Below, one piece after another: positions 26,244-37,210 of a stretch of DNA of 64,000 bases. The notes under the pieces are model-generated. The model saw only the letters and a list, made by a program, of their open reading frames with translations, did not search any database and was not told the origin of the DNA. How positions within the stretch are numbered: the stretch's first letter is position 1; each line of letters begins with the position of its first letter. A program made the position numbers and the translations under genes. The DNA comes from a bacterium (GTDB taxonomy: Bacteria; Electryoneota; Electryoneia; Electryoneales; Electryoneaceae): contig JAHLLB010000001.1 of the NCBI GenBank assembly GCA_020444425.1, forward strand, positions 202,938-266,937. Direction: 5' to 3'.

Positions 26244-27419
26244 ATGGCCGACAACCGTTGCCGCATCCTCATTTTCACCCAGAACGACTGGTTCTTCCAC
26301 CTGCACTTTCTCGCGTTGGGGCAGGCGTTGGCGGACACCGGCGCGGAGGTGTCGCTGGCGTGCCTGGTGGACGAACACGGCGAACGGCTGGAAGCGGCGG
26401 GTTTGCGTGTGCTCGCACTCAGCAGCCTCGATGTGCGCAGCCTCGGGCTGAAAGCACAGGCGAAAACGGTGGTCGAGCTGGTGCGGCTGATCCGGCGCGA
26501 ACAGCCGGATATGGTGCTGACCATCTCGCCGAAACCGGCGGTATTGGGCTCATTTGCGGCAAAACTGGCGGGGGTGCCGTCGATTCTGAGCCTGATGACC
26601 GGGCTCGGCTTCCTGTTCGCTGGCGAAAACGAGCGATTACAGACACTGCGGCGGGTAGTCCTCGGCGCGTTGAAGTGGGCGCATACTGGCGCCGGCAGCC
26701 GCATCCTGTTTCAGAATTCCATGGATCGGGAGTTGTTGATCAAGTCGGGCGTGATCCCGGGAAGCAAGGCGCCGCTGGTCGGCGGAGTCGGCACGGACCT
26801 TGACAAATTCAAACCGGGCCCGCGCAAGAATGAGGTTCCGGTGATTGTCTTCGGCGCACGAATGATCCGTGACAAGGGCGTGCTCGATTTGGTCGAGGCG
26901 GCGCACATCCTGCATGAGCAAGGGTTGAGATTCCGAGTCCTGCTCTGTGGCGATCCCGACCCCGGCAACCCGAACTCGTTGACGACGGACGAGCTGGTCG
27001 AGATCCACGAGGAACGGTTCGTTGACTGGCTCGGGCATGTCAGCGATATCGAGCGAATCCTCGCCGGCGCGGACATTGCCTGCCTCCCCACCTACTACCG
27101 CGAGGGAATGCCGAAATTCCTGCTCGACAGCGCGGCGGCGGGGCTACCGTTGGTGACGACAAACGCGCCCGGCTGCACGGACGTCGTGACCCACGGCGAG
27201 AACGGCCTGATTGTGCCGCAACGCAGCCCGGTGGCGTTGGCGGATGCGCTGCGGCAACTGATCGTGGATCGTGATCGGCGTCAGGCGATGGGCCGTGCCA
27301 GCCGCAAGCGCGCGGAAGCGGAATTTTCGGCGGACGCATTCGTCGAACGCGTCTTCGCTGTGTTCGACGACGCGGCGGTCGCCGCGGGCCGTCCCGGCTG
27401 CGTCTTCTCCACCCGGTAG
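26244..27419 (+). CDS. GT-B fold glycosyltransferase (family 4-like)
   Basis: 391 aa: RCRILIFTQNDWFFHLHFLALGQALADTGAEVSLAC...; DIACLPTYYREGMPKFLLDSAAAGLPLVTTNAPGCTDVVTHGENGLIVP. Confidence 0.88.
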   Translation: MADNRCRILIFTQNDWFFHLHFLALGQALADTGAEVSLACLVDEHGERLEAAGLRVLALSSLDVRSLGLKAQAKTVVELVRLIRREQPDMVLTISPKPAVLGSFAAKLAGVPSILSLMTGLGFLFAGENERLQTLRRVVLGALKWAHTGAGSRILFQNSMDRELLIKSGVIPGSKAPLVGGVGTDLDKFKPGPRKNEVPVIVFGARMIRDKGVLDLVEAAHILHEQGLRFRVLLCGDPDPGNPNSLTTDELVEIHEERFVDWLGHVSDIERILAGADIACLPTYYREGMPKFLLDSAAAGLPLVTTNAPGCTDVVTHGENGLIVPQRSPVALADALRQLIVDRDRRQAMGRASRKRAEAEFSADAFVERVFAVFDDAAVAAGRPGCVFSTR

Positions 27420-27532
27420 ATCTCCTTCCACTCTCGCTGACCGGAGTTGACTCTCAAAGTTCAAGTAACCGCTCAAGGTTGAAACCTGCGATCCCGATAG
27501 AGGAAATGAGGTTGTCTCTGTTCGGGAGTATC

Positions 27533-28528
27533 ATGCGCAGGTTGGTTGTTCCACTCATCGTGCTGCTGCTGGCGTCAACGGTGCTGGCAAAAACGGACAT
27601 CGTGATCGATCCGGATTACGATCCGCGCATCCCCCTGCGTGTGGTGGTCCTCCCCGCGCTGAAGGAACGCAGCCTGAAGCGGGTGAACGAGCGCACCGTC
27701 TCCGCGATGCTTAGCACCGAACTGTTGAAGCTGTACGAGGTGACCGATTTGCTTCGTTTCGAGGCAGCGCTGAGCGCTCAACGCTTGAGCCTGGACAACG
27801 CATTCACCGCCAACTCTCGGGAAACAATTCGCGACGTGACCGGTGTCGACGCGGTGATCAATGTTGAGGTGTACCGCTGGGAGGAAGGCACCGGCGGGAT
27901 TCCGTTCCTCGGACGCAAGAGCGGCACCATCGCCATGCGGATCAACATGCTCGATCCGTATACCGGCCGCGCGTACTGGAGTGTTAACCGTCTCGAAGAC
28001 GTGAAACCGGGGACGGTGTTCCTCGACCGCACCACCGAACTGTTTCGAGACCTGGTCGATGAACTGGGTGACGAATTGACCGACATCGCCGAAGAGTTGA
28101 GCGAGGCGGACTCGTACGCCGAACTCGCAGCGACGCGGGAACCGTGGCAGCGGATGGAAGGCTACAGCCGTCGCACCTATGACGGCCAGGACGGTGTCGA
28201 GCGTGGCTTCATGCCGTACATGACGCCGGAAGCGGCCTACATCGAAGCCTACCGCGGCTACGGCTACCAGCCGGACACCGACAAGCAGGCGTACGAGGCA
28301 CCAATCTCACCGGACACGCGCTACGAGGACATTGAGGGTGAACAGGTGCCGGTATTGCCGGACATGGGATATGAGGCGGAGTTGTACGACCGGGCGTTCC
28401 ACGCCGCGCTGGATTCGTTGATCCAGTGGTCGAAACGGGATTCGTTGGGACAAGTGATCGTGCCGCCGAACCTGCCGCCGTTTGAATTGCAGGAGATGCC
28501 CGAGGACTCGGTGGGGGTGGAAAACTAG
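27533..28528 (+). CDS. Exported protein, possibly with a CsgG/TolB-like N-domain
   Basis: Likely start MRRLVVPLIVLLLASTVLAKTDIVIDPDYDPRIPLRVVVLPALKERSLKRVNERTVSAMLSTELLK. Family not confidently identified. Confidence 0.6.
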   Translation: MRRLVVPLIVLLLASTVLAKTDIVIDPDYDPRIPLRVVVLPALKERSLKRVNERTVSAMLSTELLKLYEVTDLLRFEAALSAQRLSLDNAFTANSRETIRDVTGVDAVINVEVYRWEEGTGGIPFLGRKSGTIAMRINMLDPYTGRAYWSVNRLEDVKPGTVFLDRTTELFRDLVDELGDELTDIAEELSEADSYAELAATREPWQRMEGYSRRTYDGQDGVERGFMPYMTPEAAYIEAYRGYGYQPDTDKQAYEAPISPDTRYEDIEGEQVPVLPDMGYEAELYDRAFHAALDSLIQWSKRDSLGQVIVPPNLPPFELQEMPEDSVGVEN

Positions 28529-28956
28529 TCCTGCTGTTTCGGTTCAGAACTGGATGACGATTCCGGGTGAGAGCTGCCGCTTTCGCCCGTTTTCGTTGGC
28601 GAAGTCTTGTACGGCGCGGGATCGTCGGGCCTGCGTTGTGGCTCGATGGCGTCCGGGTACGGAAGCTCGGGCGGGACATATTTTCCCTCGGCGTCCGGCT
28701 GGGGTTCGCGGGAAGCGGTGGGGGCGTCAGGTTTGCGCGGTCCACGGATCGGGTTGCCCTTCATCATGGACGCGGCATCCTTCATTTCCTCTTCGATGCC
28801 GATGCGGTTGATTTCACGGCGGACCTCATTCAGCGAGCGGCGCATCGTCGAGGACCATTTCCCCATCATGCGCGCCACACGTGGTAATTCCTTTCCGCCG
28901 AACAACAGCAGCACGACGAACAGGATCAGCAGGACTTCACCGCCACCGGGAAACAC
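28525..28956 (-). CDS. tatA: Sec-independent translocase TatA/TatB-like protein with long tail
   Basis: MFPGGGEVLLILFVVLLLFGGKELPRVARMMGKWSSTMRRSLNEVRREINR; TM, FGGKELP hinge, amphipathic helix. Confidence 0.85.
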   Translation of the reverse strand: MFPGGGEVLLILFVVLLLFGGKELPRVARMMGKWSSTMRRSLNEVRREINRIGIEEEMKDAASMMKGNPIRGPRKPDAPTASREPQPDAEGKYVPPELPYPDAIEPQRRPDDPAPYKTSPTKTGESGSSHPESSSSSEPKQQD

Positions 28957-28959
28957 GGA

Positions 28960-30045
28960 TTATGCCTTCCGTTCCGGGTTATCATCAACGTTTCCGGCTG
29001 GGCCGGACCCGTCACCATCGGTTTCATCATCGCCGGTCTCATCGGGTTCGAATCCTTCGGGCGGATCGAGTTCCCCGCGTTCCTTCATCCGGCGAATGCG
29101 TTCATCCCTAATATCCTCAACCGTGAGCCCGCGCGCCTCTTTCTTCGCCGGTTGCGGCTCGGAGGAAACAGCGTCTGACTCGCGCGGAACCGTATTGACA
29201 TCATCCTCGAGGTCGGAATAGTCTTCTTCGGGTTGTTTTTTGTCTGAATCCGAGCCTGCTCCATCCCCTTCCCCATCGCCGTTGCCGTCATCCGCCATGA
29301 ATTCGGCGTGTTTCTTCTCGTACTGTTTCCGCGCGACGATGGCGAGCAGGATGCTGGCCTCGTACAGGATGACCATCGGCAGCGTAAGCACCGCCTGGGT
29401 GAACACGTCCGGCGGCGTGATCAATGCCGCCAGCAGCAGGAAGGCGACGATCATATGCCGACGGTATTTCCGCAGGAACGCCGGTGTGACAACGCCGAAG
29501 CGTGCGAGGAAGTAGATCAGCAGCGGCAGTTCGAAGACGACGCCGAACGCGAGCAATAGCCTCAGCACGAAGTCGACGTATTTCCCCAGCGACCACGCGT
29601 TCTGAATCTCCTGTGTGCCAAAGCTGAGGAAGAAGCGGGTGGCGTACGGCAGCACATACAGCGAAAATGCCGCCCCGGTGATGAACAACAGGCTGGAGAA
29701 GAACACGACCGGGAGGACCAACTTGCGCTCGTGCTCGAACAATCCGGGCGCGACGAACGCCCAGACCTGGTAAAACACCCACGGCGCGGCGGCAACCAAC
29801 CCGGCAACAAGCGCGATCTTGAGCCGAACAATGAAGCCTTCCGCGGGTGCAAGTAGTGCTAGGCTGGCGGAGGTCTCGTTCTCGAACGGAATCAGCAGCC
29901 AGCCCTGGAAAATCGGGGCAAAGTAGTAACAAACGGAAGCAGCGAGAAAAATCCCGACCAACGCCCGCCACAGGGACGACCGCAGTTCATCGAGATGATC
30001 GAAGAACGTCATCTCGGCGGGAGTTTTTTTCTCGCGTTTGCTCAT
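28960..30045 (-). CDS. tatC: Sec-independent translocase TatC with acidic C-terminal extension
   Basis: [21 protein letters not shown] ... [49 protein letters not shown]; extra tail of about 110 aa, acidic. Confidence 0.93.
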   Translation of the reverse strand: MSKREKKTPAEMTFFDHLDELRSSLWRALVGIFLAASVCYYFAPIFQGWLLIPFENETSASLALLAPAEGFIVRLKIALVAGLVAAAPWVFYQVWAFVAPGLFEHERKLVLPVVFFSSLLFITGAAFSLYVLPYATRFFLSFGTQEIQNAWSLGKYVDFVLRLLLAFGVVFELPLLIYFLARFGVVTPAFLRKYRRHMIVAFLLLAALITPPDVFTQAVLTLPMVILYEASILLAIVARKQYEKKHAEFMADDGNGDGEGDGAGSDSDKKQPEEDYSDLEDDVNTVPRESDAVSSEPQPAKKEARGLTVEDIRDERIRRMKERGELDPPEGFEPDETGDDETDGDGSGPAGNVDDNPERKA

Positions 30046-30737
30046 GCGTTCACGAATTGATCAATAACCGACTCGAAGATCGCCCGGCCGTCATCGTGGA
30101 CAATCAACGCGTCGCAGCGGCGTTCCGGGTGCGGCATCATGCCGAGCACGTTCCCGCCTTCGTTGATGATCCCTGCGATGTTGTTCACCGACCCGTTCGG
30201 GTTGGACTCCGCATCCACATCCCCGCTCAACGAACAGTAGCGGAACAGCACACCGTTGCGGTCTTCCAGCCGTTTCAGCTCATCCTCGGCGAGGAAATAC
30301 GATCCTTCATGGTGCGCGATCGGGATGCGCAGTACCTGCTGCGGTGTACACGCGTTGGTGAAGCGGGTGTCGGTGCGTTCGACACGGACCGGCTGATCCT
30401 GGCAGATGAACCGCAGGCTGTGGTTCTGCCGTAACGCTCCCGGCAGCAGTCCGGACTCGGTCAGCATCTGGAAGCCGTTGCAGATCCCGATCACGATTCC
30501 GCCCTTGTTCGCAAAGGCGATGACTTCGTTCATCACCGGGCTGAAGCGTGCGATGGCACCGGAACGGAGATAATCGCCGTAGGAGAATCCGCCCGGCAGC
30601 AGGATGCCGTCAACGTCGCCGAGTTCGGTTTCCTTGTGCCAGATAAAGCGCACGTCCTGGCCGAAAACGCGGCCCAGCACGTCGTATGCGTCCCGGTCAC
30701 AATTGGAACCGGGAAAGACGATCACACCCCACTTCAT
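30042..30737 (-). CDS. purQ: Phosphoribosylformylglycinamidine synthase, glutaminase subunit
   Basis: [52 protein letters not shown]. Confidence 0.95.
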   Translation of the reverse strand: MKWGVIVFPGSNCDRDAYDVLGRVFGQDVRFIWHKETELGDVDGILLPGGFSYGDYLRSGAIARFSPVMNEVIAFANKGGIVIGICNGFQMLTESGLLPGALRQNHSLRFICQDQPVRVERTDTRFTNACTPQQVLRIPIAHHEGSYFLAEDELKRLEDRNGVLFRYCSLSGDVDAESNPNGSVNNIAGIINEGGNVLGMMPHPERRCDALIVHDDGRAIFESVIDQFVNA

Positions 30738-30985
30738 GCGATCTCCTCGGCAACGTGCACCTTGAAGCCCTCGACGTTCTCGTTTGCCAGCAACGTGTCC
30801 GCCATTTCTTCGGCGCGTTTGATTGCGGTGGCTGCGTCCGTCTCGTTGACATCGAGCACGATGCGTTTGCCGACGCGCACTCCGTTCACTTCGTCATAGC
30901 CGAGCTGGTGCAGAGCCTGCATCACGGCTTTGCCCTGCGGATCGAGGATGCCCTCTTTCGGCATGACTTCGACAATTACTCTCAT
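30734..30985 (-). CDS. purS: Phosphoribosylformylglycinamidine synthase subunit PurS
   Basis: [46 protein letters not shown]; 83 aa, 4-bp overlap with purQ. Confidence 0.95.
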   Translation of the reverse strand: MRVIVEVMPKEGILDPQGKAVMQALHQLGYDEVNGVRVGKRIVLDVNETDAATAIKRAEEMADTLLANENVEGFKVHVAEEIA

Positions 30986-30989
30986 GGTA

Positions 30990-31676
30990 TCACTCTCCGG
31001 GACGGTCTGAGTCCTCTTGCAGACGATGGAATTTGTGCATCAGGGATGGCCCGAGGAAGGCGTACACGACCATCAATGACAGCGCCGCGAGACCGGGCGA
31101 CAGGAAGAACAGGACAATGTGCACACCCCAGATCAGGTATGTCAGTGGCCGGGACAGCAGCCCCAGCGACGGGTGCGTCAGTTTGCCGTATGGCAGTTTG
31201 CACACGGCCAACGATGAGAACGCAGCGGCAGTTACCGGCGGCAGCCACGCGAGGTATTTGTGCTTCTGCGCCAAGGCACAGGAACCGGTCACCGCGATCG
31301 CAGTCGCCGGGGACGGCATGCCGGTGAACCAGCCCGGTCCTCCGCCACCTGTAGCGAAGCGGAACAGGCGGAACAGAATCGACCCCGGGTACAGCCAGCT
31401 GACGAAACGGTAAGATTTCGCCTTGTTCAGGGATAGCAGCATGAACGCCGGCACGAGGCCGAAGCTGGTCATGTCGGCGGTGGAATCGAGCTCACTGCCG
31501 CGCCGTCCGACGGTGCCACTTTTGCGTGCCGCCCAACCGTCGAGGACATCCAGGATACCGGCGACGACCATCGCGACCACGGCCGCGCCGGACTTTTTCC
31601 GGCGAAACAGCAGCAAACTGATCAAGCCGGAGCCGACATTGCCGAGGGTGAACCAGGTCGCTGTGTTGCGATTCAC
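30990..31676 (-). CDS. pssA: CDP-diacylglycerol-serine O-phosphatidyltransferase
   Basis: CDP-alcohol phosphotransferase motif ILDVLDGWAARKSGTVGRRGSELDSTADMTSFGLVPAFML. Confidence 0.9.
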   Translation of the reverse strand: MNRNTATWFTLGNVGSGLISLLLFRRKKSGAAVVAMVVAGILDVLDGWAARKSGTVGRRGSELDSTADMTSFGLVPAFMLLSLNKAKSYRFVSWLYPGSILFRLFRFATGGGGPGWFTGMPSPATAIAVTGSCALAQKHKYLAWLPPVTAAAFSSLAVCKLPYGKLTHPSLGLLSRPLTYLIWGVHIVLFFLSPGLAALSLMVVYAFLGPSLMHKFHRLQEDSDRPGE

Positions 31677-32341
31677 TGTGAACCACCCCCGTCTGGTACT
31701 GACATTGGTGCATCCCGGCCTCCACCTTCCGCGACAAGAGTGACGCCGGCGTGCACCTCGTCTCCTTTCGTGACCAGCACCTTCATGCCTGGTGGAAGGA
31801 TGATCTCGCTCCGTGACCCGAAGCGGACGAACCCGATCCGTTGTCCGGCCAGCAGTTCGTCTCCGATGTTGACAGGGACCACGACCCGCCGCGCGACCGC
31901 GCCAGTCATTGCGGAAAACTGCAGTGGACCGTACATGGTCATCATATCGACAGTGACGCGCTGGTTTGAGTCGATCGATTCCGGGGTGTTGGCTGGAAGG
32001 AACGTGCCGGGAACAAACTCATAACCCGTGACAACACCGGACGCTGGCGCGCGTAAGGCGTGAACATCAAGCAGCGAGATATACACGTTGATCCTGATGC
32101 GCCCGTCCGCTAGGGGTCGGACTTCATCAATCACCCCGTCTGACACAGCGACGACTGCCTGTGGATCGGGTTGTGGCCGAGCGGGGTCTCGGAAGAAAAA
32201 GAGCATGATCATCCACAGCAACAAAAAGAGCCCGGCAGGTAGAAACAGCCAGGCTTTCTTGCGCCAGATCCCGATAAACACGCTGCCGAGGAACAGCAGC
32301 ATCGGGAGGATGACAAACCAGAATCCTTCCGCGGCAATCAT
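31673..32341 (-). CDS. psd: Phosphatidylserine decarboxylase proenzyme (short type)
   Basis: FFFRDPARPQPDPQAVVAVSDGVIDEV; GQRIGFVRFGSRSEIILPPGMKVLVTKGDEVHAGVTLVAE (cleavage GS motif); overlaps pssA. Confidence 0.92.
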   Translation of the reverse strand: MIAAEGFWFVILPMLLFLGSVFIGIWRKKAWLFLPAGLFLLLWMIMLFFFRDPARPQPDPQAVVAVSDGVIDEVRPLADGRIRINVYISLLDVHALRAPASGVVTGYEFVPGTFLPANTPESIDSNQRVTVDMMTMYGPLQFSAMTGAVARRVVVPVNIGDELLAGQRIGFVRFGSRSEIILPPGMKVLVTKGDEVHAGVTLVAEGGGRDAPMSVPDGGGSQ

Positions 32342-32351
32342 CGTTGTTGAC

Positions 32352-33059
32352 CTACGCTGAGACGATCCGTTCCAGCAATTCCTGGTAGACCTTGTCCACC
32401 CGGCCCATGTCGTAGCGGAACCGGTCCTTGTCCATCTTCTTGTTGGTCTTGCGGTCCCAGATGCGGCAGGTGTCCGGGCTGACCTCGTCCGCGATCAGGA
32501 TGTTTCGATCATGCTTGCCGAACTCGAGCTTGAAGTCGACGAGCATCAGGCTGCGGCGGTCGAAGAACGATTTCAGGATCGCGTTCACCTTGGATGCGAT
32601 GCGGCTGATCATCTTCATTTCTTCCGGAGTCGCGTGACCCATCGCGTACGCGTGGTGCTCATTGATCATCGGGTCGCCGAGCCGGTCGCTCTTGAGGCGG
32701 TATTCGATGATCGGGTACTTGAGCGTGCTGCCCTCTTCGAGATCATAGGTTTTCGCAAGGCTGGCGGTGGCGACATTGCGCACCACGACCTCGATCGGAA
32801 TCATCTCGAGACGGCGCACCAGCATTTCGTTGTCGCTCAGCTTGCGCGTGAAATGCGTGCCAACGTGGTAATTTTCAAGGTACTGGAAGAGGTACGTGGA
32901 TACCGAGTTGCAGAGCGCACCCTTCCCGTCAAAGCGGCCGCGTTTCGTGCCATGGAAGGCGGTGAGCTCATCCTTGAACACCATGATGAGCTGATTGACG
33001 TCTTCGGTGATGAAAAGCTGCTTGGCCTTACCTTCGTAGAGAAGATCCTTCCGTTCCAA
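32352..33059 (-). CDS. purC: Phosphoribosylaminoimidazole-succinocarboxamide synthase
   Basis: MERKDLLYEGKAKQLFIT...; LVDFKLEFGKHDRNILIADEVSPDTCRIWD. Confidence 0.95.
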   Translation of the reverse strand: MERKDLLYEGKAKQLFITEDVNQLIMVFKDELTAFHGTKRGRFDGKGALCNSVSTYLFQYLENYHVGTHFTRKLSDNEMLVRRLEMIPIEVVVRNVATASLAKTYDLEEGSTLKYPIIEYRLKSDRLGDPMINEHHAYAMGHATPEEMKMISRIASKVNAILKSFFDRRSLMLVDFKLEFGKHDRNILIADEVSPDTCRIWDRKTNKKMDKDRFRYDMGRVDKVYQELLERIVSA

Positions 33060-33094
33060 CGTGTATCCTCCCGTAAGGAACTTCGAAACCGGGT

Positions 33095-34393
33095 TTATTC
33101 GGCGAACCCGATCCGCTGATAGATGGTGTTGGTGTGGCGCAGGGCGTGGCGCACGTCGAATGCCTGTTCGACCTGTTCCCTGCCAATACGTTCCACCAGC
33201 TCGCTGTTGGCGAGCGCGGCCTCCTTGACCGATGCGCCGCGATCGACGGCGTCATGCGCGATGCGCTGCACCAGTGCGTACCCCTCCTCCCGGGTCAGCC
33301 CGGAACGCACCAATGCGAGCAACAAACCTTCGGAAAAAACAGCGCCGCGAGTCAGGTCGAGCACTTCCTGCACTCGTACCTCATCAACGACGAGGTTCTT
33401 CACCAGCCGTGTGGTCAGGTTGAGCAGATAATCCAACGCGATGGTCGAATCCGGCAGGATCACCCGTTCCACGGAACTGTGCGAGATGTCTCGTTCATGC
33501 CACAGCGCGATATCATCGAACGCGGTGTGCATGTTGGCACGCAGCAGCCGTGCCATCCCGCAGATCTTTTCCGCATTGATCGGGTTCCGCTTGTGCGGCA
33601 TCGCGGAAGAACCCTTCTGCCCCTTGGCGAATCCTTCACGCGCTTCCCTGACCTCGGTCCGTTGCAAATGCCGTACTTCGAGCGCAATGGATTCTAAGAT
33701 GGAGCCAATTAACGAAATAGCCGCGAGGAAGTCTGCATGACGGTCTCTCGAGACGATCTGCGAGGAGATCGGAGCAGCGGTCAAACCCAGCTCCGCCATG
33801 ACTTCCAGTTCCATATCGGGGTCGAGATGGACATACATCCCGACCGCCCCGGACAATTTCCCGGTGCAAACCCAGTCATACCCTGACGCGAGCCGTTGCC
33901 TCGCCCGTTCGAGCTGCTCATGGAATCGAGCCCAGCGTAACCCGAACGATACCGGTTCGGCGTGAACGCCGTGCGTGCGTCCAATGGACGGCAGATCCTT
34001 GTACTCCAGCGCCTTTTCGCGCAATGCCTCGAGCAGTGGATCAACGCCGTCGAGCAGGATTTTGCCCGCCGCCTTCAGCTGCAACGCCAGCGCGGTATCG
34101 AGCATGTCGGACGAGGTCATGCCAAGGTGCACCCAGCGTGATGCCGGGCCGACGTGTTCTGCGACCGATGTCAGGAATGCGATCACGTCGTGGTGCGTCG
34201 TGCGTTCGATTTCGTCAATGCGGGCGATGTCGTAGCCGGCCTTGGCGTGAATCGTGTCGCGATCTTCCTGCGGAATGATGCCGCGTTTGGTCCACGCGTT
34301 GACCACGGCCAACTCGACCTGTAACCACGAATCGTACTTGCCTTTGTCCGTCCAGATCGCACCGATTTCCGGGCGAGTGTACCGATCAATCAT
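33095..34393 (-). CDS. purB: Adenylosuccinate lyase
   Basis: MIDRYTRPEIGAIWTDKGKYDSWL; signature GSSAMPHKRNPI. Confidence 0.96.
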   Translation of the reverse strand: MIDRYTRPEIGAIWTDKGKYDSWLQVELAVVNAWTKRGIIPQEDRDTIHAKAGYDIARIDEIERTTHHDVIAFLTSVAEHVGPASRWVHLGMTSSDMLDTALALQLKAAGKILLDGVDPLLEALREKALEYKDLPSIGRTHGVHAEPVSFGLRWARFHEQLERARQRLASGYDWVCTGKLSGAVGMYVHLDPDMELEVMAELGLTAAPISSQIVSRDRHADFLAAISLIGSILESIALEVRHLQRTEVREAREGFAKGQKGSSAMPHKRNPINAEKICGMARLLRANMHTAFDDIALWHERDISHSSVERVILPDSTIALDYLLNLTTRLVKNLVVDEVRVQEVLDLTRGAVFSEGLLLALVRSGLTREEGYALVQRIAHDAVDRGASVKEAALANSELVERIGREQVEQAFDVRHALRHTNTIYQRIGFAE

Positions 34394-35631
34394 GACTGAG
34401 GAACCTCCACCAACTGCATGTGTACTACCTCGGAATCGCCGTCCCGGAAAATCTCAAAGTCCAGGACGTCACCCACGCGCAGGTCATGGTTTTTGAAGTA
34501 CCGGTCCAGCGACCGGATGCTGGCGATCTTCACGCCGTTCACCGCCATAATGATATCACCGGGTAACATCCCGGCATCGTCCGCCGGACCGTCTGGCTCA
34601 ATGCTCATAACGATGACACCCGCGAGCGACGGGTAGCGCAAACTATTCGCCACCGGCCAGTTAAGGTTGTCAATCACCATTCCGGTCCAGACTGCGTCAT
34701 CGATTTCCGCTCGTGCCCGGAGGTTATCGACAACGTGCAGGACGGTTGGCGCCGGGATCGCGAAACCAATACCGATGGAACCCGTTGATCCGTCTCCGCC
34801 GGTGAAGATAAACGTGTTCACCCCGATGACCACACTTTCGGTGTTGATCAATGGCCCGCCGGAATTGCCCGGGTTAATCGCGGCGTCGGTCTGGATCATG
34901 TCGGTGTACTGGCGGCCATCTTCCTGGCGGTTGAACGTGCGCCCCAGTGCGGACACGACGCCGACAGACACACTCGGCTGGTCGTTCACCTTGAACAGCC
35001 CGAACGGGTTGCCGATCGACATCACCCACTCGCCAACAAGCAGATCTTCCTCGTCCGCCACCCGCAGCCACGGCAGATCCTTGCCGTTGACCTTCAGCAA
35101 TGCGATATCGGTGTCGTAATCCGTGCCCAGCACTTCGGCGACGAAGGTGCGGCCGTCGTTTAATGCGACGATGATCGAGTCGGCATCATTGACCACGTGT
35201 TCGTTGGTGACGACGTAGCCGTCCGGCGCGATAATGAAGCCGGAGCCGTAGTTCTCGATCTGCCGCTCATAAATCCGCTGCGGAAAGAAGCGGAAGAAGC
35301 GCTGGTAGAACGGATCGTCCGCCATCGGACTGCGTTGCCGTACGGTCCGTGTCTTGGTAACGGTAATTCCGACCACCGCCGGGGACGCCTTGCGTATCGC
35401 TTCGGTGATTTCGGTCCGGCGGCCGACCTCGTGAACCTCCGGCAGCTCCTGCGAGACATGTTCATCGCGGAGCGTATCCGGAAGCTCGATCTGCTGCGAG
35501 ATTTCCTCGACGGCAGACGGTCCTCGTTCCCATCGGGTGCGCTCGATTTCCATCCCCGTCCACAACAAGCCGACGGCGAATGCACCGAACACAAACCCGA
35601 AGAGAAACCAGCGCCAGACTTTACTCTTCAA
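34390..35631 (-). CDS. HtrA/Deg-type serine protease with PDZ domain
   Basis: Trypsin-like motifs TNEHVVNDAD, DTDIALLKV, TDAAINPGNSGGPLIN; PDZ (GVIVMSIEPDGPADDAGMLPGDIIMAVNGVKI). Confidence 0.92.
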   Translation of the reverse strand: MKSKVWRWFLFGFVFGAFAVGLLWTGMEIERTRWERGPSAVEEISQQIELPDTLRDEHVSQELPEVHEVGRRTEITEAIRKASPAVVGITVTKTRTVRQRSPMADDPFYQRFFRFFPQRIYERQIENYGSGFIIAPDGYVVTNEHVVNDADSIIVALNDGRTFVAEVLGTDYDTDIALLKVNGKDLPWLRVADEEDLLVGEWVMSIGNPFGLFKVNDQPSVSVGVVSALGRTFNRQEDGRQYTDMIQTDAAINPGNSGGPLINTESVVIGVNTFIFTGGDGSTGSIGIGFAIPAPTVLHVVDNLRARAEIDDAVWTGMVIDNLNWPVANSLRYPSLAGVIVMSIEPDGPADDAGMLPGDIIMAVNGVKIASIRSLDRYFKNHDLRVGDVLDFEIFRDGDSEVVHMQLVEVPQS

Positions 35632-35635
35632 CCGT

Positions 35636-36286
35636 TTACCCCTTCTGCGGAGTCTTCTTCGCGTCCGCGAGGAATTTTTGCAGACCGATATCGGTCAACG
35701 GATGCTTCATCAACTGCTTGATCACGCCGAACGGCACAGTGGCAACGTCCGCCCCCATGCGGGCAGATTCAACCAGGTGGATCGGGTTACGCACGCTGGC
35801 GACGAGAACTTCCGTCTCGAACATGTAGTTCGAATAGATCTGCACGATCGTGTCAATCAGCTCCATTCCGTCCTGGCTGATGTCGTCCAGCCGTCCGACA
35901 AACGGGCTGATGTATGCCGCGCCCGCCTTGGCGGCAAGCATCGCCTGCATCGGCGAGAAACACAGCGTGTTGTTCACCTTGATGCCCTGATCGGAAAGCG
36001 TCTTGGTCGCTTTAAGGCCGTCCAGGATCAACGGGATCTTGATCACGACGTTATCGCCATACTTCATCAGCTCTTCGGCTTCACGGATCATCCCGTCGTA
36101 ATCGGTCGCGAGCACTTCCAGCGACACCGGACCGTCAACCATCTCGACGATTTCCTGCGCGACCTCCTCAAAGGTACGGCCGGTCTTGGCGACGAGGGAC
36201 GGGTTGGTGGTGACGCCGTCCAGCACGCCCATGTCCTTCGCTTCCTGAATCTCTCGAATGTCCGCCGAATCGATGAACAGCTTCAT
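35636..36286 (-). CDS. Transaldolase/fructose-6-phosphate aldolase family
   Basis: Likely start [96 protein letters not shown]. Confidence 0.94.
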   Translation of the reverse strand: MKLFIDSADIREIQEAKDMGVLDGVTTNPSLVAKTGRTFEEVAQEIVEMVDGPVSLEVLATDYDGMIREAEELMKYGDNVVIKIPLILDGLKATKTLSDQGIKVNNTLCFSPMQAMLAAKAGAAYISPFVGRLDDISQDGMELIDTIVQIYSNYMFETEVLVASVRNPIHLVESARMGADVATVPFGVIKQLMKHPLTDIGLQKFLADAKKTPQKG

Positions 36287-36366
36287 CTGCTTCCTCAAGG
36301 CTAAGGTGGATCTGTCAGGTTCAAGTCTTTCCCGCCATTCGGCGTCAGAAAGAGCTAAAATACGCA

Positions 36367-37155
36367 TCAGGGTTGAGCAAGATAGCCGTTCCACAGAGAG
36401 GCCGGGGGTTGATCGAGACGGTCATCGTCGTCATACACAACCCGCAGCAGGGCCAATCCCTGCGGTGGCGCCGGGGGCGGCACCCGCCCCTCCGCCTCGT
36501 TCAACGCGGCATTCAGTGGTTCAGGCTCTGCTGTCCCGCTCGCCAGCGCGACAATCGCGCCGGTCAAGGTTCGTACCAGCCGCCGGATGAACCGGTCGGC
36601 CTCGATGATCATCACCCAGCCGAAGGCGTCTTCCCGCCATTCGATGCGGCGCACATCGCAGACGGTGCTCTCATCGGCTTCCGGGCTGGTCGCATACGCA
36701 CGGAAATCGTGTTCGCCAAGAAACAGGGCGGACGCCTCGTCCAGCTTCGCCGGGTCGAATCGTGTGTCAATCGCCCAACCGTACCGTCTCAGGTACAGGT
36801 CCGGCGTGCGCAGCAGGCGGTACGCATAGGTCCGGCCCCGTGCGTCGAACCGGGCGTGGAAATCGTCTGCGACTGTCCGTGCCCGCCAGACGTGCACATC
36901 GTCCGGCAGCAGCGAATTCATCGCCTTGACGATGACCGCGTCCTCACGCTCGACTGGCGCGTCGTAATGAATCACCTGCATCACAGCGTGTACACCCGCG
37001 TCCGTACGGCCGGAGGCATAGGTACGCGTTTCAATCCCACCATGGAGCTGCGTCAGCGCCGTCTCGACCTCGCCCTGGATGGTGCGACCGGTCGGCTGAA
37101 TCTGCCAGCCGAGGAAGTCGGTGCCATCGTAGGAAAGGTTGAGCCGAACGCGCAT
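36367..37155 (-). CDS. truA: tRNA pseudouridine(38-40) synthase
   Basis: [53 protein letters not shown]. Confidence 0.95.
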   Translation of the reverse strand: MRVRLNLSYDGTDFLGWQIQPTGRTIQGEVETALTQLHGGIETRTYASGRTDAGVHAVMQVIHYDAPVEREDAVIVKAMNSLLPDDVHVWRARTVADDFHARFDARGRTYAYRLLRTPDLYLRRYGWAIDTRFDPAKLDEASALFLGEHDFRAYATSPEADESTVCDVRRIEWREDAFGWVMIIEADRFIRRLVRTLTGAIVALASGTAEPEPLNAALNEAEGRVPPPAPPQGLALLRVVYDDDDRLDQPPASLWNGYLAQP

Positions 37156-37210
37156 TGGGCAGGGTGCTCCAGTTACCGCAGGTCAGAGGGAAGATAACCG
37201 CAATCTCGAG

